Source of the DNA: Endozoicomonas elysicola
GTDB lineage: Bacteria > Pseudomonadota > Gammaproteobacteria > Pseudomonadales > Endozoicomonadaceae
Reading direction: 5' to 3'
Assembly: GCF_000710775.1 (NCBI RefSeq)
Contig: NZ_JOJP01000001.1
Coordinates: forward strand, 3,576,583-3,640,582
DNA length: 64,000 bases
The position numbers and the translations under genes are program-made. The notes under the pieces are model-generated. The model saw only the letters and a list, made by a program, of their open reading frames with translations, did no database searches and was not told where the DNA came from. How positions within the stretch are numbered: position 1 is the stretch's first letter; each line of letters begins with the position of its first letter. Shown piece by piece: positions 1-8,184 of this stretch.

Positions 1-2
1 CT

Positions 3-1247
3 CCTGGACATACTGCAAGATATCCATCCCCCATACCCTCGAATCCTTTGATCCGAGCCGAGCAAATGAGCTTTCAAGCTCAAGGAGTCTTACCACACTC
101 TTATCAATATCAAACACAGACTGATTATCAAAAAATGTCTTCTGCTTTCTATCAATTTGAACCAGAAGTAAGACATAGCCCGCCTGTAACCACAAGACCT
201 CCCCTAAACTACCATGGCATGCTAAATGGCAATCAATTTCTAGCTCCTCCACTAAAGACCAACCCCCCCCCTCCTCAACGCAGCCAATTTTTCCCGCCCC
301 ACCCTTCTTTTTTTGCTAGACCTGTACCGCACAATCAATTACAGGCAGCTCTCATACCTGTACAAGGCTACAGGTTTCCAGCGATGTATGGTGCACAAAC
401 AATCGAGCAGCAACAAATGAATTTTCAAGCTCAACAGCCTTTACGTCATACTAATTTGCAAAAAGTAAAATACAGTGTTGAAGCCTCAAGGTCTCTAGAC
501 ATCAATTCAAGATATACTCCCGGCATACCATTTCCACTAAGGCCTCCACAAGATTTATACACTTCGCCACAAGGCAGGCACTATTTAGCCCACCTTCCGA
601 ATTCACAACAACTAATTCCTTTAAGTATACCAACACAGCTACAATCAGCTGATCCCGCAATATTACAAGTAGGAAGCACCCTGCAATCAGCACATCAACA
701 AGCTGCTACTCAGCATATAAATGACTCTTCCTATGCAATAGCCACAACACAGCAGCCTCAACTTCCAAACCAAGGCTTTTTTCAGCACAGGGTCTCTTTC
801 TCACAGGTCCAACTAGTGACAGAGCAGTTCAAAGATAGTTTTTTGGGTAGAAATGAGCAGATAAGCCAATTTACACAAAGCATGCAGACTGTCACCCACG
901 AAATGGGGAACTATTTCCAAAGTAGTAACCCCTTGATGCCCAACCAATGTATTTCACAAGTGATAACGATACCCTCCATCAACACACTATATGAATCTCT
1001 AGCCCCATATTGTAAGGACAAGGAAATGGAGTCCAAGCTACAAAAGTTCATAAAATTAGCGTTTGATAATAGAGAGAAGGGGGAGGTTTCTGAAATTTTT
1101 GATGACTTGACCAGTTACCAAATCCGATACGGATATTTTATATATGCCTCTAATTTAATCAATATGCGCAACTGGTTGTTTCAGATGAGAGAAACTCTTG
1201 GACTACCAGTCAATCATGACTTTCAGGCGATTAAGGTAGAAGATTAA
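3..1247 (+). CDS. Gln/Pro-rich protein of unknown function, 5' end probably outside the window
   Basis: The frame is open right to the left edge of the window. The first plausible start inside it is a TTG at 48, which has no convincing ribosome binding site, so the gene most likely begins upstream. The visible ~415 residues are dominated by Gln, Pro, His, Tyr and Ser. Two short stretches resemble each other (around EQMSFQAQ near residue 6 and EQQQMNFQAQ near residue 120 of the TTG-started protein), which suggests degenerate internal repeats. The last ~100 residues are ordinary in composition, predicted mainly helical, and could be a folded domain. No signal peptide, membrane segment or known catalytic motif is visible in the part present. 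A nine-base C run at 263-271 lies in frame. I do not recognise a family. Low-complexity proteins with a folded C-terminus are common among candidate secreted effectors of host-associated bacteria, but nothing here proves export. Confidence 0.6.
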   Translation, partial: PGHTARYPSPIPSNPLIRAEQMSFQAQGVLPHSYQYQTQTDYQKMSSAFYQFEPEVRHSPPVTTRPPLNYHGMLNGNQFLAPPLKTNPPPPQRSQFFPPHPSFFARPVPHNQLQAALIPVQGYRFPAMYGAQTIEQQQMNFQAQQPLRHTNLQKVKYSVEASRSLDINSRYTPGIPFPLRPPQDLYTSPQGRHYLAHLPNSQQLIPLSIPTQLQSADPAILQVGSTLQSAHQQAATQHINDSSYAIATTQQPQLPNQGFFQHRVSFSQVQLVTEQFKDSFLGRNEQISQFTQSMQTVTHEMGNYFQSSNPLMPNQCISQVITIPSINTLYESLAPYCKDKEMESKLQKFIKLAFDNREKGEVSEIFDDLTSYQIRYGYFIYASNLINMRNWLFQMRETLGLPVNHDFQAIKVED

Positions 1248-1305
1248 GCGATAAAAAAATCAGGCTTCGTTACTGCTGGTCGAAAAATAATAGTCAACCC
1301 CAAAT

Positions 1306-1343
1306 AACTGCTTTCTTAAGTGTGGAAAGCTTAGAAAGCAGTT
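1306..1343 (+). terminator. Hairpin downstream of the Gln/Pro-rich gene
   Basis: A 15-base arm at 1306-1320 pairs with 1330-1343 with one bulged base, leaving a 9-base loop. It starts about 60 bases after the stop codon of the preceding gene. No long T run follows, so it may be a weak or Rho-assisted terminator, or a relic of insertion-sequence arrival. Confidence 0.45.
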
Positions 1344-1383
1344 AAAAGCTCACATCTGATCATCATCATCGAGAGCTCGTCAC

Positions 1384-2239
1384 TCAGAAAGCGATAAGCA
1401 TACCTTTTGTAATATGCGTCTTTCTGGGTTGTCGTGAATAGGCAATAAGTCCCGCCATCAGACTTACAGTAGAATTAAAGAGTGAACGATGTCGAGAGTG
1501 CTCTATCTGAGAAATATTCTTTAACAGATCATTCACGCTTTCTATGACTGCACACTTTCGCAACATCACTTTATCAAAGACCTTCTGCTCCCTGGGTTTC
1601 ATATTTTTCGTGGCTCTGGTTATCAGGCTCAGGCCTTTCTCTCGTAGCCAGTCTGCCAGCTTTTCGGAGATATAACACTTATCTCGATAAAGCCAATCCG
1701 TTAGTTCCCCTACCAAGTCTGGCACTGGCTTGCGGTCATCAGTATTGGCTGTTATCAAACAGAATGACAAAATTTCTCCAAAATGATTGATGATAAGGTG
1801 GAGCTTAAAACTAAATTTCCAACCTGCGGACGTTTTTCCACGCTTAGCTTCTTCTCAGAAGGTCTTGTGGTTAGTGATCCGGTGATTATCGCAAACGACG
1901 ATCGGAGTAGAATCCATGAAGGACAAGCCCGTTAGTTGCCCCATGCACTTAGACTTGAGATAAACAGCAGGTGATCTCAATACCTGTCTCATGAGCTCTG
2001 CAAAGCGGTTATAGGATATCAGCTTAGGGGCTTACGAGGGGTGATCAATCGCTGATAATAGTGCTTGAAGCTACGGAAAGCACTTTGATGGAAATAGATG
2101 ATGATGGTCATTATTTCACTGAGCGACAACTTTGATATGACAGTAGGCTTTTGGGTATAACAAATGAGTTGCCTAGGCCATTGTGATTCAAAGGTTTGTA
2201 GAAATCATCAATATCAAAGAATACACTGACAATAAACAT
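1384..2239 (-). pseudogene. Decayed IS982-family transposase
   Basis: Read on the minus strand from an ATG at 2239, the conceptual protein follows the IS982-type DDE transposase from end to end but is broken by frameshifts and in-frame stops. Recognisable blocks in order are: an N-terminal helical part (IDDFYKPLN), a second part with LSEIMTIIIYFHQSAFR, the start of the catalytic domain with SYNRFAELM and SFMDSTPIVVCDN (first Asp), the KLHLIIN block, NTDDRKPVPD (second Asp), and the C-terminal IESVNDLLKNISQIEHSRHR (catalytic Glu region). Only the last 128 codons (1384-1770) remain as an intact frame. At least three disruptions separate the blocks, one of them a TGA just after HKTF. I could not identify clean terminal inverted repeats or a target duplication, so the element's limits are uncertain. 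It is inactive and is the only transposase seen in the window. Confidence 0.85.
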
Positions 2240-2493
2240 GAAAGCCTCCAGCTCACTATCTCTAGTGACTTATCCGAAAAATAGCTAAATGACTGGAGCT
2301 TCTCTGTCTTTCATCGTAGAACTCACGTTGAATATTAACAATATTCTGCAACGAATCAGAGGTATTTACCTTCACAGAAACTAAATCCAAGTAATAATCA
2401 CGAAATATTTTCCCAGCTAGAAAATAGGAAACAAACCGAAGACCTAAAAATCTAAATCTGATACTCATTAATCCATAAAGCAGGTATTAGTCT

Positions 2494-3300
2494 GTGAGAG
2501 AAGCTATCTCAAAAATAAATCACGTATTCCTTATATTTCTAACCTTCTCTACAGCAGGCAGCATTTATGCGGACAATGATGGTCCAGACTTGAACCCAAA
2601 CCACACTTACACCTCAGAGAAAGAAAAACTCACACATTTACAGTTAGATGAAGCAGAAAACCCTGATCAAATTACAGAAGAAAAGATTCTGGATGAAATA
2701 GAACGAATAAATAAAGAACTGGACAAGCTGGAGCAGTCCGGACAACTGGACTCTCCAACCAAATTTGCAATTTCTGGTTTATTGGGCACCATTGTCTATG
2801 GTGTCGCTCATGCACAGATAGCCTGGTTTTTCAGACCCGAATTCTATACCGGAATGGTAGTCAGCGGTTCATTATGGATAAATGCCGTTTTGATAGGCAT
2901 CATAAATACAGCAATACCGGGTCTTGCTGTAGGCGCTCTTTTAGGATTATCCAACTACTTCCCTGAGAACCTACCACAGTTACCCATTGAAGAGTTGGTT
3001 ACCCCCGGACTGGTTGCGATTATTTCAACTCTGGGCATGACACTCCTGGGGGCTTGGCTTTTCCCGGCGTGCCATCACTGCATTAGTTTTCCAATGAAGA
3101 TGTTTTACACAGCAACAGTGACTGTTCCCATTAGCACTCTTGGCCTGATGGCAACCATTTATGCAAAGCGAAAAGATCTCCACAACAAAAAGCAACTTGA
3201 TCTTAAGCATCGCTTAAAGGAGGCCCGAAAAACGCTTGAACAAAAAAAGCAGTTAAAACTGCTCCCGAGCCTCAAGCAACTCTCTCACAGGCCTGAATGA
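2494..3300 (+). CDS. Unknown exported or inner-membrane protein with four hydrophobic segments
   Basis: A GTG start gives 268 residues. An N-terminal signal-like segment (residues 1-26, ending SIYA) is followed by an acidic, helical stretch (about 30-85) and then four hydrophobic segments at roughly 91-113, 120-152, 171-190 and 201-224. The tail is highly basic (Lys/Arg-rich, about 225-268), which suggests that the C-terminus faces the cytoplasm. No family is recognised. The gene is convergent with rnhB and their 3' ends overlap by 48 bp, so the last 16 codons of each are read from opposite strands. It sits between the IS982 remnant and the start of the conserved lipid A block, where many gammaproteobacteria carry dnaE, so it is probably part of inserted accessory DNA. 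Confidence 0.6.
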   Translation: MREAISKINHVFLIFLTFSTAGSIYADNDGPDLNPNHTYTSEKEKLTHLQLDEAENPDQITEEKILDEIERINKELDKLEQSGQLDSPTKFAISGLLGTIVYGVAHAQIAWFFRPEFYTGMVVSGSLWINAVLIGIINTAIPGLAVGALLGLSNYFPENLPQLPIEELVTPGLVAIISTLGMTLLGAWLFPACHHCISFPMKMFYTATVTVPISTLGLMATIYAKRKDLHNKKQLDLKHRLKEARKTLEQKKQLKLLPSLKQLSHRPE

Positions 3301-3873
3301 ACGACGGTGAACAGGTGCAGGCCCCAATTTTCTTAATGCTTCCAAATGCACTTTAGTTGGATAGCCTTTATGCCCGGCAATACCATAACCGGGCCACTCT
3401 CTATCCATGACCTGCATTTCGCGGTCGCGGGTCACTTTAGCAATAATAGAAGCTGCCGCAATCTCAGGAACACGGCTATCTCCCTTTACAATTGCTTCAG
3501 CCCTACAAGAAAGCGTTGGGCACCGATTACCATCAATGTATGCCAGCTCCGGTTTTACTGATAAGCCCTGAACAGCACGCTGCATCGCCAGCATCGTTGC
3601 ATGAAGAATGTTCAGCTCATCGATTTCAGCGACTTCCGCCCTACCCAGCGACCATGCCAAGGCATTATTGCAAATGATATCAAATAGCTCTTCTCGTTTT
3701 TTTTCAGAGAGTTTCTTTGAATCATTAAGTCCTTTAATGGGTCGGGCAGGATCGAGAATGACAGCAGCAGCAATCACAGGGCCACAAAGAGGCCCCCGTC
3801 CAACTTCATCAACACCCGCGACAATCACACATTCTTCACTGACATCGCACCAGTCAAATTGATTTTGCTTCAT
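3253..3873 (-). CDS. rnhB: Ribonuclease HII
   Basis: RNase HII cuts the RNA strand of RNA-DNA hybrids and removes single ribonucleotides misincorporated into DNA. The 206-residue protein has the family length. The N-terminal block [13 protein letters not shown] carries the metal-binding Asp22-Glu23 pair. AYIDGNRCP supplies the next conserved Asp, and [11 protein letters not shown] is the following family signature. It is the last gene of the lipid A block: its ATG overlaps the lpxB stop by one base (TAATG), implying translational coupling. Its 3' end overlaps a convergent unknown membrane gene by 48 bp. Confidence 0.97.
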   Translation of the reverse strand: MKQNQFDWCDVSEECVIVAGVDEVGRGPLCGPVIAAAVILDPARPIKGLNDSKKLSEKKREELFDIICNNALAWSLGRAEVAEIDELNILHATMLAMQRAVQGLSVKPELAYIDGNRCPTLSCRAEAIVKGDSRVPEIAAASIIAKVTRDREMQVMDREWPGYGIAGHKGYPTKVHLEALRKLGPAPVHRRSFRPVRELLEAREQF

Positions 3874-5087
3874 TAGCTCTTTGCCCGCTGATGGCCTCTT
3901 TCACACTGATAGCTATTCGCCTGCTGGATTACCGACATGACCGCTTCAAAAGCCAATCTGCTGGCATTCTGTTTCAACTTTTGATGTACCTTCGTAAATG
4001 ACAGCTGCAAAGATCTCCGGTAATCCCGATCCTCCACAGCCTTCTTCATCGCATCTCGCAGATTCTCCGGAGTAGCATCATCCTGCAGAATTTCAGGAAC
4101 CAGCGCTTTATCAGCCAGCAGGTTCGGCAAAGCGACATATTTTACCTTAACCATTCTGCTAATAATGGCATAGCTCAAAGGCGCCATTTTATAACTGACA
4201 ACCAGTGGTTTTTTATGCAACGCTGCCTCAAGAACTGCGGTCCCTGAAGCAATTAAAATAGCATCGGATGCAGCCATCACAGGCTGAGCCTGTCCATCAT
4301 ATACCGTTACGTTAAGATCAGGGTATTCACTGACAATGGGTAAAATTTGCTGCTTTCGCCGCTGATTGGCACAGGGAATCAAAAACTGTGCATCAGGAAA
4401 ATCCTTCCTCAACAAGCGAGCGGTATCCAGAAATAGCTGCCCCAGTTTGGCAATCTCTGCTTTACGACTCCCCGGCAGTAAACCAATGACCGGCCCACCG
4501 TCATTACTCAAACCCAGTTTTTGTCTGGCTTCATCTTGATCCGGCTCCATGGCAATCTGATCAGCCAGTGGATGGCCAACAAAAGTGACAGCAACATCAT
4601 GATTACGGTAGTAATCCACCTCAAACGGCAACAGTGCCAGTATATGATCAACAGCGTGCTTGATTTTTTTGAGGCGTCCTTCCCTCCAGGCCCAGACCTG
4701 AGGACTGACATAATGAACCGTAGGGATACCAGAAGCTTTTAATTTTCGCTCAAGGGCAAGATTAAAGTCAGGTGCATCGATACCAATAAACACATCGGGC
4801 TGATCAGCAATCAAGCGTTCTCTCAATTGTTTACGTATACCCAGCAGCTCACGCAAACGACCGAGAACTTCGGTAAGCCCCATGACCGACAATCGTTCCA
4901 TAGGAAAAAGGCTTACAAAGCCCTCGGCCTGCATGAGCGGACCACCAATGCCATAGAAGGTGGCATCAGGATAATGGCGCTTTATTTCCTTGATCAGGCC
5001 TGCTCCAAGAATATCGCCAGAGGCCTCGCCTGCAACCAGAGCGACTTTCAATGCCCTACCCTGTAATGAAAAGTCAGGGGAAGGCAT
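3873..5087 (-). CDS. lpxB: Lipid-A-disaccharide synthase
   Basis: LpxB is a peripheral membrane glycosyltransferase (family GT19). It joins UDP-2,3-diacylglucosamine and lipid X to give the lipid A disaccharide. At 404 residues it is slightly longer than E. coli LpxB, partly through a short leader of about a dozen residues before [12 protein letters not shown], the N-terminal signature loop. [11 protein letters not shown] and the region [22 protein letters not shown] are the nucleotide-sugar binding parts expected in the C-terminal Rossmann-like domain. The start overlaps the lpxA stop by one base (TGATG) and the stop overlaps rnhB by one base, so lpxA-lpxB-rnhB form a tightly coupled unit. 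Confidence 0.97.
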   Translation of the reverse strand: MPSPDFSLQGRALKVALVAGEASGDILGAGLIKEIKRHYPDATFYGIGGPLMQAEGFVSLFPMERLSVMGLTEVLGRLRELLGIRKQLRERLIADQPDVFIGIDAPDFNLALERKLKASGIPTVHYVSPQVWAWREGRLKKIKHAVDHILALLPFEVDYYRNHDVAVTFVGHPLADQIAMEPDQDEARQKLGLSNDGGPVIGLLPGSRKAEIAKLGQLFLDTARLLRKDFPDAQFLIPCANQRRKQQILPIVSEYPDLNVTVYDGQAQPVMAASDAILIASGTAVLEAALHKKPLVVSYKMAPLSYAIISRMVKVKYVALPNLLADKALVPEILQDDATPENLRDAMKKAVEDRDYRRSLQLSFTKVHQKLKQNASRLAFEAVMSVIQQANSYQCERGHQRAKS

Positions 5088-5926
5088 CAGCGGGTAATGC
5101 CCCGGGTCGATGATTTCAACGAGTCAATTAGCAGCTGAATCTCCGGAAGTGACTCCATACTCTCAAGACGGTCAATGGCTTCAGCTGTTCTTAAACCCTG
5201 GCGGTAAATAATTTTGTAGCACTGTCGTAATTTACTGACCAGTTCAGGGCTATATCCCCGACGACGCATACCTTCAAAGTTCATACCATGAGCTTCAGCG
5301 GGGTTACCACTGGACATTACGAATGCAGGAACATCCTTGAACAATGCCGTATGGGCAGCACTCATACTATAATCACCGATGCGACAAAACTGGTGGACGG
5401 TTGTGTAGCCACCAAGTATCACGCTATCACCAACGATAACATGACCAGCAAGCGCCACATTGTTAGCAATAATACAGTTGTCGCCTATAACACAATCGTG
5501 GGCTACGTGGACATAAGCCATCAACAGATTATTACTGCCAATGGACGTCAGCCACTGATCCTGAATGGTACCGCGGTGGATCGTACACCCTTCACGAATA
5601 ATATTGTTATCACCAATAACCAGCCGAGTCGGCTCGCCTGCGTATTTTTTGTCCTGGCACTCTTCCCCAACACTGGAGAACTGAAAAATACGGTTATTTT
5701 TTCCAATAACCGTTGGACCTTTCAGCACAACGTGGGAGTTAATACGGGTACCGGCCCCAACCTCAACATCTGAGCCAATATATGTCCATGGCCCTACTTC
5801 AACATGCTCACCAATGCAGGCTCCAGGCTCTATAATTGCCGTGGGATGGACCTTCGCAGTTGGATGAATATCTGCCTTTACAGTGTTAGCAGCTTCAGAA
5901 TCAGTAACGGAGAGTGTGTCGCTCAA
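5087..5926 (-). CDS. lpxA: UDP-N-acetylglucosamine acyltransferase
   Basis: LpxA transfers a hydroxyacyl chain from ACP to the 3-OH of UDP-GlcNAc, the first step of lipid A synthesis. The protein is a chain of isoleucine-patch hexapeptide repeats forming a left-handed beta helix, followed by a helical C-terminal part. VHVAHDC carries the expected catalytic His, and YAGEPTRL and CTIHRGT are typical signatures. Start choice: a GTG at 5950 keeps the frame open, but a TTG at 5926 overlaps the fabZ stop (TTGA) and has an AAAGGA about nine bases upstream, so I favour 5926 (279 aa). Either way the protein has about 20 extra residues before [16 protein letters not shown] compared with E. coli LpxA. 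Confidence 0.95.
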   Translation of the reverse strand: MSDTLSVTDSEAANTVKADIHPTAKVHPTAIIEPGACIGEHVEVGPWTYIGSDVEVGAGTRINSHVVLKGPTVIGKNNRIFQFSSVGEECQDKKYAGEPTRLVIGDNNIIREGCTIHRGTIQDQWLTSIGSNNLLMAYVHVAHDCVIGDNCIIANNVALAGHVIVGDSVILGGYTTVHQFCRIGDYSMSAAHTALFKDVPAFVMSSGNPAEAHGMNFEGMRRRGYSPELVSKLRQCYKIIYRQGLRTAEAIDRLESMESLPEIQLLIDSLKSSTRGITR

Positions 5927-6363
5927 GATTTTATTTCCTTTCTTGCACACGTAACTTCTGCAGAGCAGACAATATTACCATCAACTACCGCTTCACAGGC
6001 AAATTTCCAGATATCTCGTTTCAGCGCCAACAACCTTGAGCGGAGAATGAGCTGATCACCTGGAACAACCGGTGTACGAAAACGCACCTTATCAGCTCCA
6101 GCAAAATAGTAAATTGTATCGCCATCCGTCTTGCGAATATGATAACCAAGGATACCGGCTGACTGAGCCATCGCTTCAATAATTAACACCCCGGGCATGA
6201 CCGGATGCTGGGGGAAGTGACCATTAAAGTGCGGCTCATTACTGGATACATTCTTAAGGCACTCAATAGTACCATTCTCTATATCCACATGAAGAACCCG
6301 ATCCACCAGTAGAAAAGGATAACGGTGGGGAAGGATCTCCTTAATTTCCTCAATTCGTCTCAT
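5923..6363 (-). CDS. fabZ: 3-hydroxyacyl-[ACP] dehydratase FabZ
   Basis: FabZ dehydrates 3-hydroxyacyl-ACP in fatty acid elongation and competes with LpxA and LpxD for hydroxyacyl-ACP, which explains its conserved place among the lpx genes. The 146-residue hot-dog fold protein has [11 protein letters not shown] near the N-terminus, the catalytic His49 in [13 protein letters not shown] and Glu63 in LIIEAMAQ. The stop codon overlaps the favoured TTG start of lpxA. Upstream, a hairpin separates it from lpxD, so its transcription may be partly independent of the genes before it. Confidence 0.97.
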   Translation of the reverse strand: MRRIEEIKEILPHRYPFLLVDRVLHVDIENGTIECLKNVSSNEPHFNGHFPQHPVMPGVLIIEAMAQSAGILGYHIRKTDGDTIYYFAGADKVRFRTPVVPGDQLILRSRLLALKRDIWKFACEAVVDGNIVCSAEVTCARKEIKS

Positions 6364-6394
6364 TCGCCATAAACTCTAATCATCGTTGTAACAG

Positions 6395-6420
6395 AAAAAG
6401 GCTGGATAACCAGCCTTTTT
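6395..6420 (-). terminator. Intrinsic terminator-like hairpin between lpxD and fabZ
   Basis: A perfect 11-bp stem (6395-6405 with 6410-6420) encloses a four-base loop. The stem ends in A and T runs on both strands, so it resembles a bidirectional Rho-independent terminator. It lies inside what is usually one transcription unit. It could therefore attenuate read-through from lpxD into fabZ-lpxA-lpxB-rnhB, or protect a processed 3' end. Confidence 0.7.
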
Positions 6421-6480
6421 TCTAAACCCTATAATGTCTCTTACCGGATAGTGGCAGAGGATATCAGCGAAGCTTCAGTA

Positions 6481-7494
6481 TCACTGTTTTTCCAACTGTT
6501 TCACACGTCTGGCCAGATCATCCAGCTGCCGAAAGCGGACAACATTTTTGCGCCACTCACGACTCTCCATAAAACCAGTGCCGGATGAATATGAACCCGG
6601 CTTGGTGATGGAGCGTGTAATCATGGCCATGCCACTGATAAACGTGCCATCAGCAATAGTCAGATGACCGGCAAAACCAGCAGCTCCTGCAATAGTACAA
6701 TTTTTACCAATCTTTGTACTTCCGGAAATACCGACACCCGCCGCAATGGCGGTATTTTCACCAATGATCACATTGTGAGCGATCTGAATCAGATTATCCA
6801 GACGAACACCATTATGGATTTCCGTATTACCCAATGCACCACGGTCAATACAGGTATTGTTTCCAATTTCAACATCACAACCAATAACAACGCCACCGAT
6901 CTGGGCAATTTTATGCCAACGCCCATCCGCATGGGCATTACCAAAACCATCACCGCCAATCACTGCCCCTGTGTGAATAATGGTCCGATCGCCAATGGTT
7001 ACACCATGACAAACGGTGACATTGCGATGAAGATGCACACCAGCACCCAGAATAGAGTCATGACCAACCACTGTACCCGCATCTATACGAACGCCTGCGG
7101 CAATCTGTACACCTGCTTCAATGACGACATTGGCAGCAATAGCTGCAGATGGATCAACAATCGCGGAGTCATTAACAACAGCACTCGGATGAATACCTTC
7201 ACTCCCCCCTATGTCAGGGTCAAACAGAGAAGAGAGCCTTGCATAAGCCAAATAAGGATTATCAAGAATCAGTGCATTTCCTGAAAAACCAAGCGCCGCA
7301 TCAGGGCTAAGAATTACTGCCCCGGCTTGCGTGGTTTGCAGATATTTCGCGTAGGCCGGATTGGCGAGAAAGCTTAGCTCATGCTGCTGGGCATTTTGAA
7401 GCGTATTCAACCCTGTAATCTGCTTATCGCCATTACCCTGAACTCGAGCCCCACACTTTTCAGCCAACTCTGATAAAGTATAAAAATCATCCAT
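6481..7494 (-). CDS. lpxD: UDP-3-O-(3-hydroxyacyl)glucosamine N-acyltransferase
   Basis: LpxD adds the second hydroxyacyl chain in lipid A synthesis. The 337-residue protein has the N-terminal uridine-binding domain (residues about 1-100, including LSFLANPAYAKYL), then a long run of hexapeptide repeats forming a left-handed beta helix, and a C-terminal helix (RFRQLDDLARRVKQLEKQ). GGDGFGNA and IQIAHNVIIG, with the catalytic His, are the diagnostic motifs. It starts six bases after the skp stop. A terminator-like hairpin follows before fabZ. Confidence 0.97.
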   Translation of the reverse strand: MDDFYTLSELAEKCGARVQGNGDKQITGLNTLQNAQQHELSFLANPAYAKYLQTTQAGAVILSPDAALGFSGNALILDNPYLAYARLSSLFDPDIGGSEGIHPSAVVNDSAIVDPSAAIAANVVIEAGVQIAAGVRIDAGTVVGHDSILGAGVHLHRNVTVCHGVTIGDRTIIHTGAVIGGDGFGNAHADGRWHKIAQIGGVVIGCDVEIGNNTCIDRGALGNTEIHNGVRLDNLIQIAHNVIIGENTAIAAGVGISGSTKIGKNCTIAGAAGFAGHLTIADGTFISGMAMITRSITKPGSYSSGTGFMESREWRKNVVRFRQLDDLARRVKQLEKQ

Positions 7495-7500
7495 GGCTCA

Positions 7501-8010
7501 TTACTTCATCTTATTCAGGCTTTCGATAACCTTTCGCGTAATATCAATACCAGGGCTGGCATAGATAGCCATTTGACGATCAATTACCAGATCCAGCTTC
7601 AAATCAGTGACCACACTATCGATAGCAGTCTGAAGTTTTGGACGGAGTTTTTCACGCTCAGCATTATCAGCTTCCGCTCTTTCAGTCTGATACTGACGCC
7701 CTTTCAACTGCCAGTCTTCATACTTTCGCTGAAGCTCAAGTTGACGGACTTTCAATTGCTCTGCACTCAGGGTTGAGCCATCTTTCTGCAGTTTTTCCTG
7801 CATACCCCGAACCTCTGTTTCAAGCTTCTGCAAGGCCTGCAGCTGAGGTTTAAATTTACTCTCAGATTTTCTTGCGTATTGCTTGCCTGCATTGGACTCA
7901 CTCAACACCATAACGGTATCCAGCACACCAATTTTGCTGCCTGTAGATGCAGCATTAGCAAAAGGTGTCACCATAATCAGGGCTAGAATCGCCAGTCTGA
8001 TCGATTTCAA
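7501..8010 (-). CDS. skp: Periplasmic chaperone Skp (OmpH family)
   Basis: Skp holds unfolded outer-membrane proteins in the periplasm until BamA inserts them. The 169-residue protein begins with a clear signal peptide (about 1-20, ending FANA). It then has the short beta segment IGVLDTVMVL and a long charged helical hairpin (about 40-135), the tentacle of the Skp trimer. The start codon is TTG at 8008-8010, supported by an AGGAG seven bases upstream. It lies between bamA and lpxD as in other gammaproteobacteria, but two hairpins separate it from bamA. Confidence 0.92.
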   Translation of the reverse strand: MKSIRLAILALIMVTPFANAASTGSKIGVLDTVMVLSESNAGKQYARKSESKFKPQLQALQKLETEVRGMQEKLQKDGSTLSAEQLKVRQLELQRKYEDWQLKGRQYQTERAEADNAEREKLRPKLQTAIDSVVTDLKLDLVIDRQMAIYASPGIDITRKVIESLNKMK

Positions 8011-8115
8011 AATAAGTCTCCTGAAAAATTATCAGTATCCGTAGCCAGCTTGACAAAGCTTAATCGCTTAGAGGGAAACTACGGTAAGATAGCGGTAAAG
8101 GGGTACATTATAAAG

Positions 8116-8139
8116 AAAAGGTGCCTGATAGCACCTTTT
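8116..8139 (-). terminator. Hairpin between bamA and skp (promoter-distal)
   Basis: A perfect 9-bp stem (8116-8124 with 8131-8139) has a six-base loop and ends in A/T runs, so it could work as a Rho-independent terminator on either strand. It is the second of two hairpins after bamA. Confidence 0.6.
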
Positions 8140-8152
8140 AATTACGTAAAAC

Positions 8153-8170
8153 GCCCCCTGAAAAGAGGGC
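8153..8170 (-). terminator. Hairpin directly after bamA
   Basis: On the minus strand a 6-bp GC-rich stem with one G-T wobble (8165-8170 with 8153-8158) and a six-base loop is followed by GTTTT. It begins 15 bases after the bamA stop codon and is the first of a pair of terminator-like hairpins. Confidence 0.55.
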
Positions 8171-8184
8171 TTTTCAGCACGTGG

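Noticed and set aside
2262-2468. 68-codon minus-strand frame next to the IS982 remnant
   Set aside because: No ribosome binding site, no family resemblance, and it lies in decayed insertion-sequence DNA.
5288-5773. 161-codon plus-strand frame inside lpxA
   Set aside because: It is the antisense reading of the hexapeptide repeats of lpxA; Asn/Thr-rich composition is an artefact. The same holds for 6664-7284 in lpxD.
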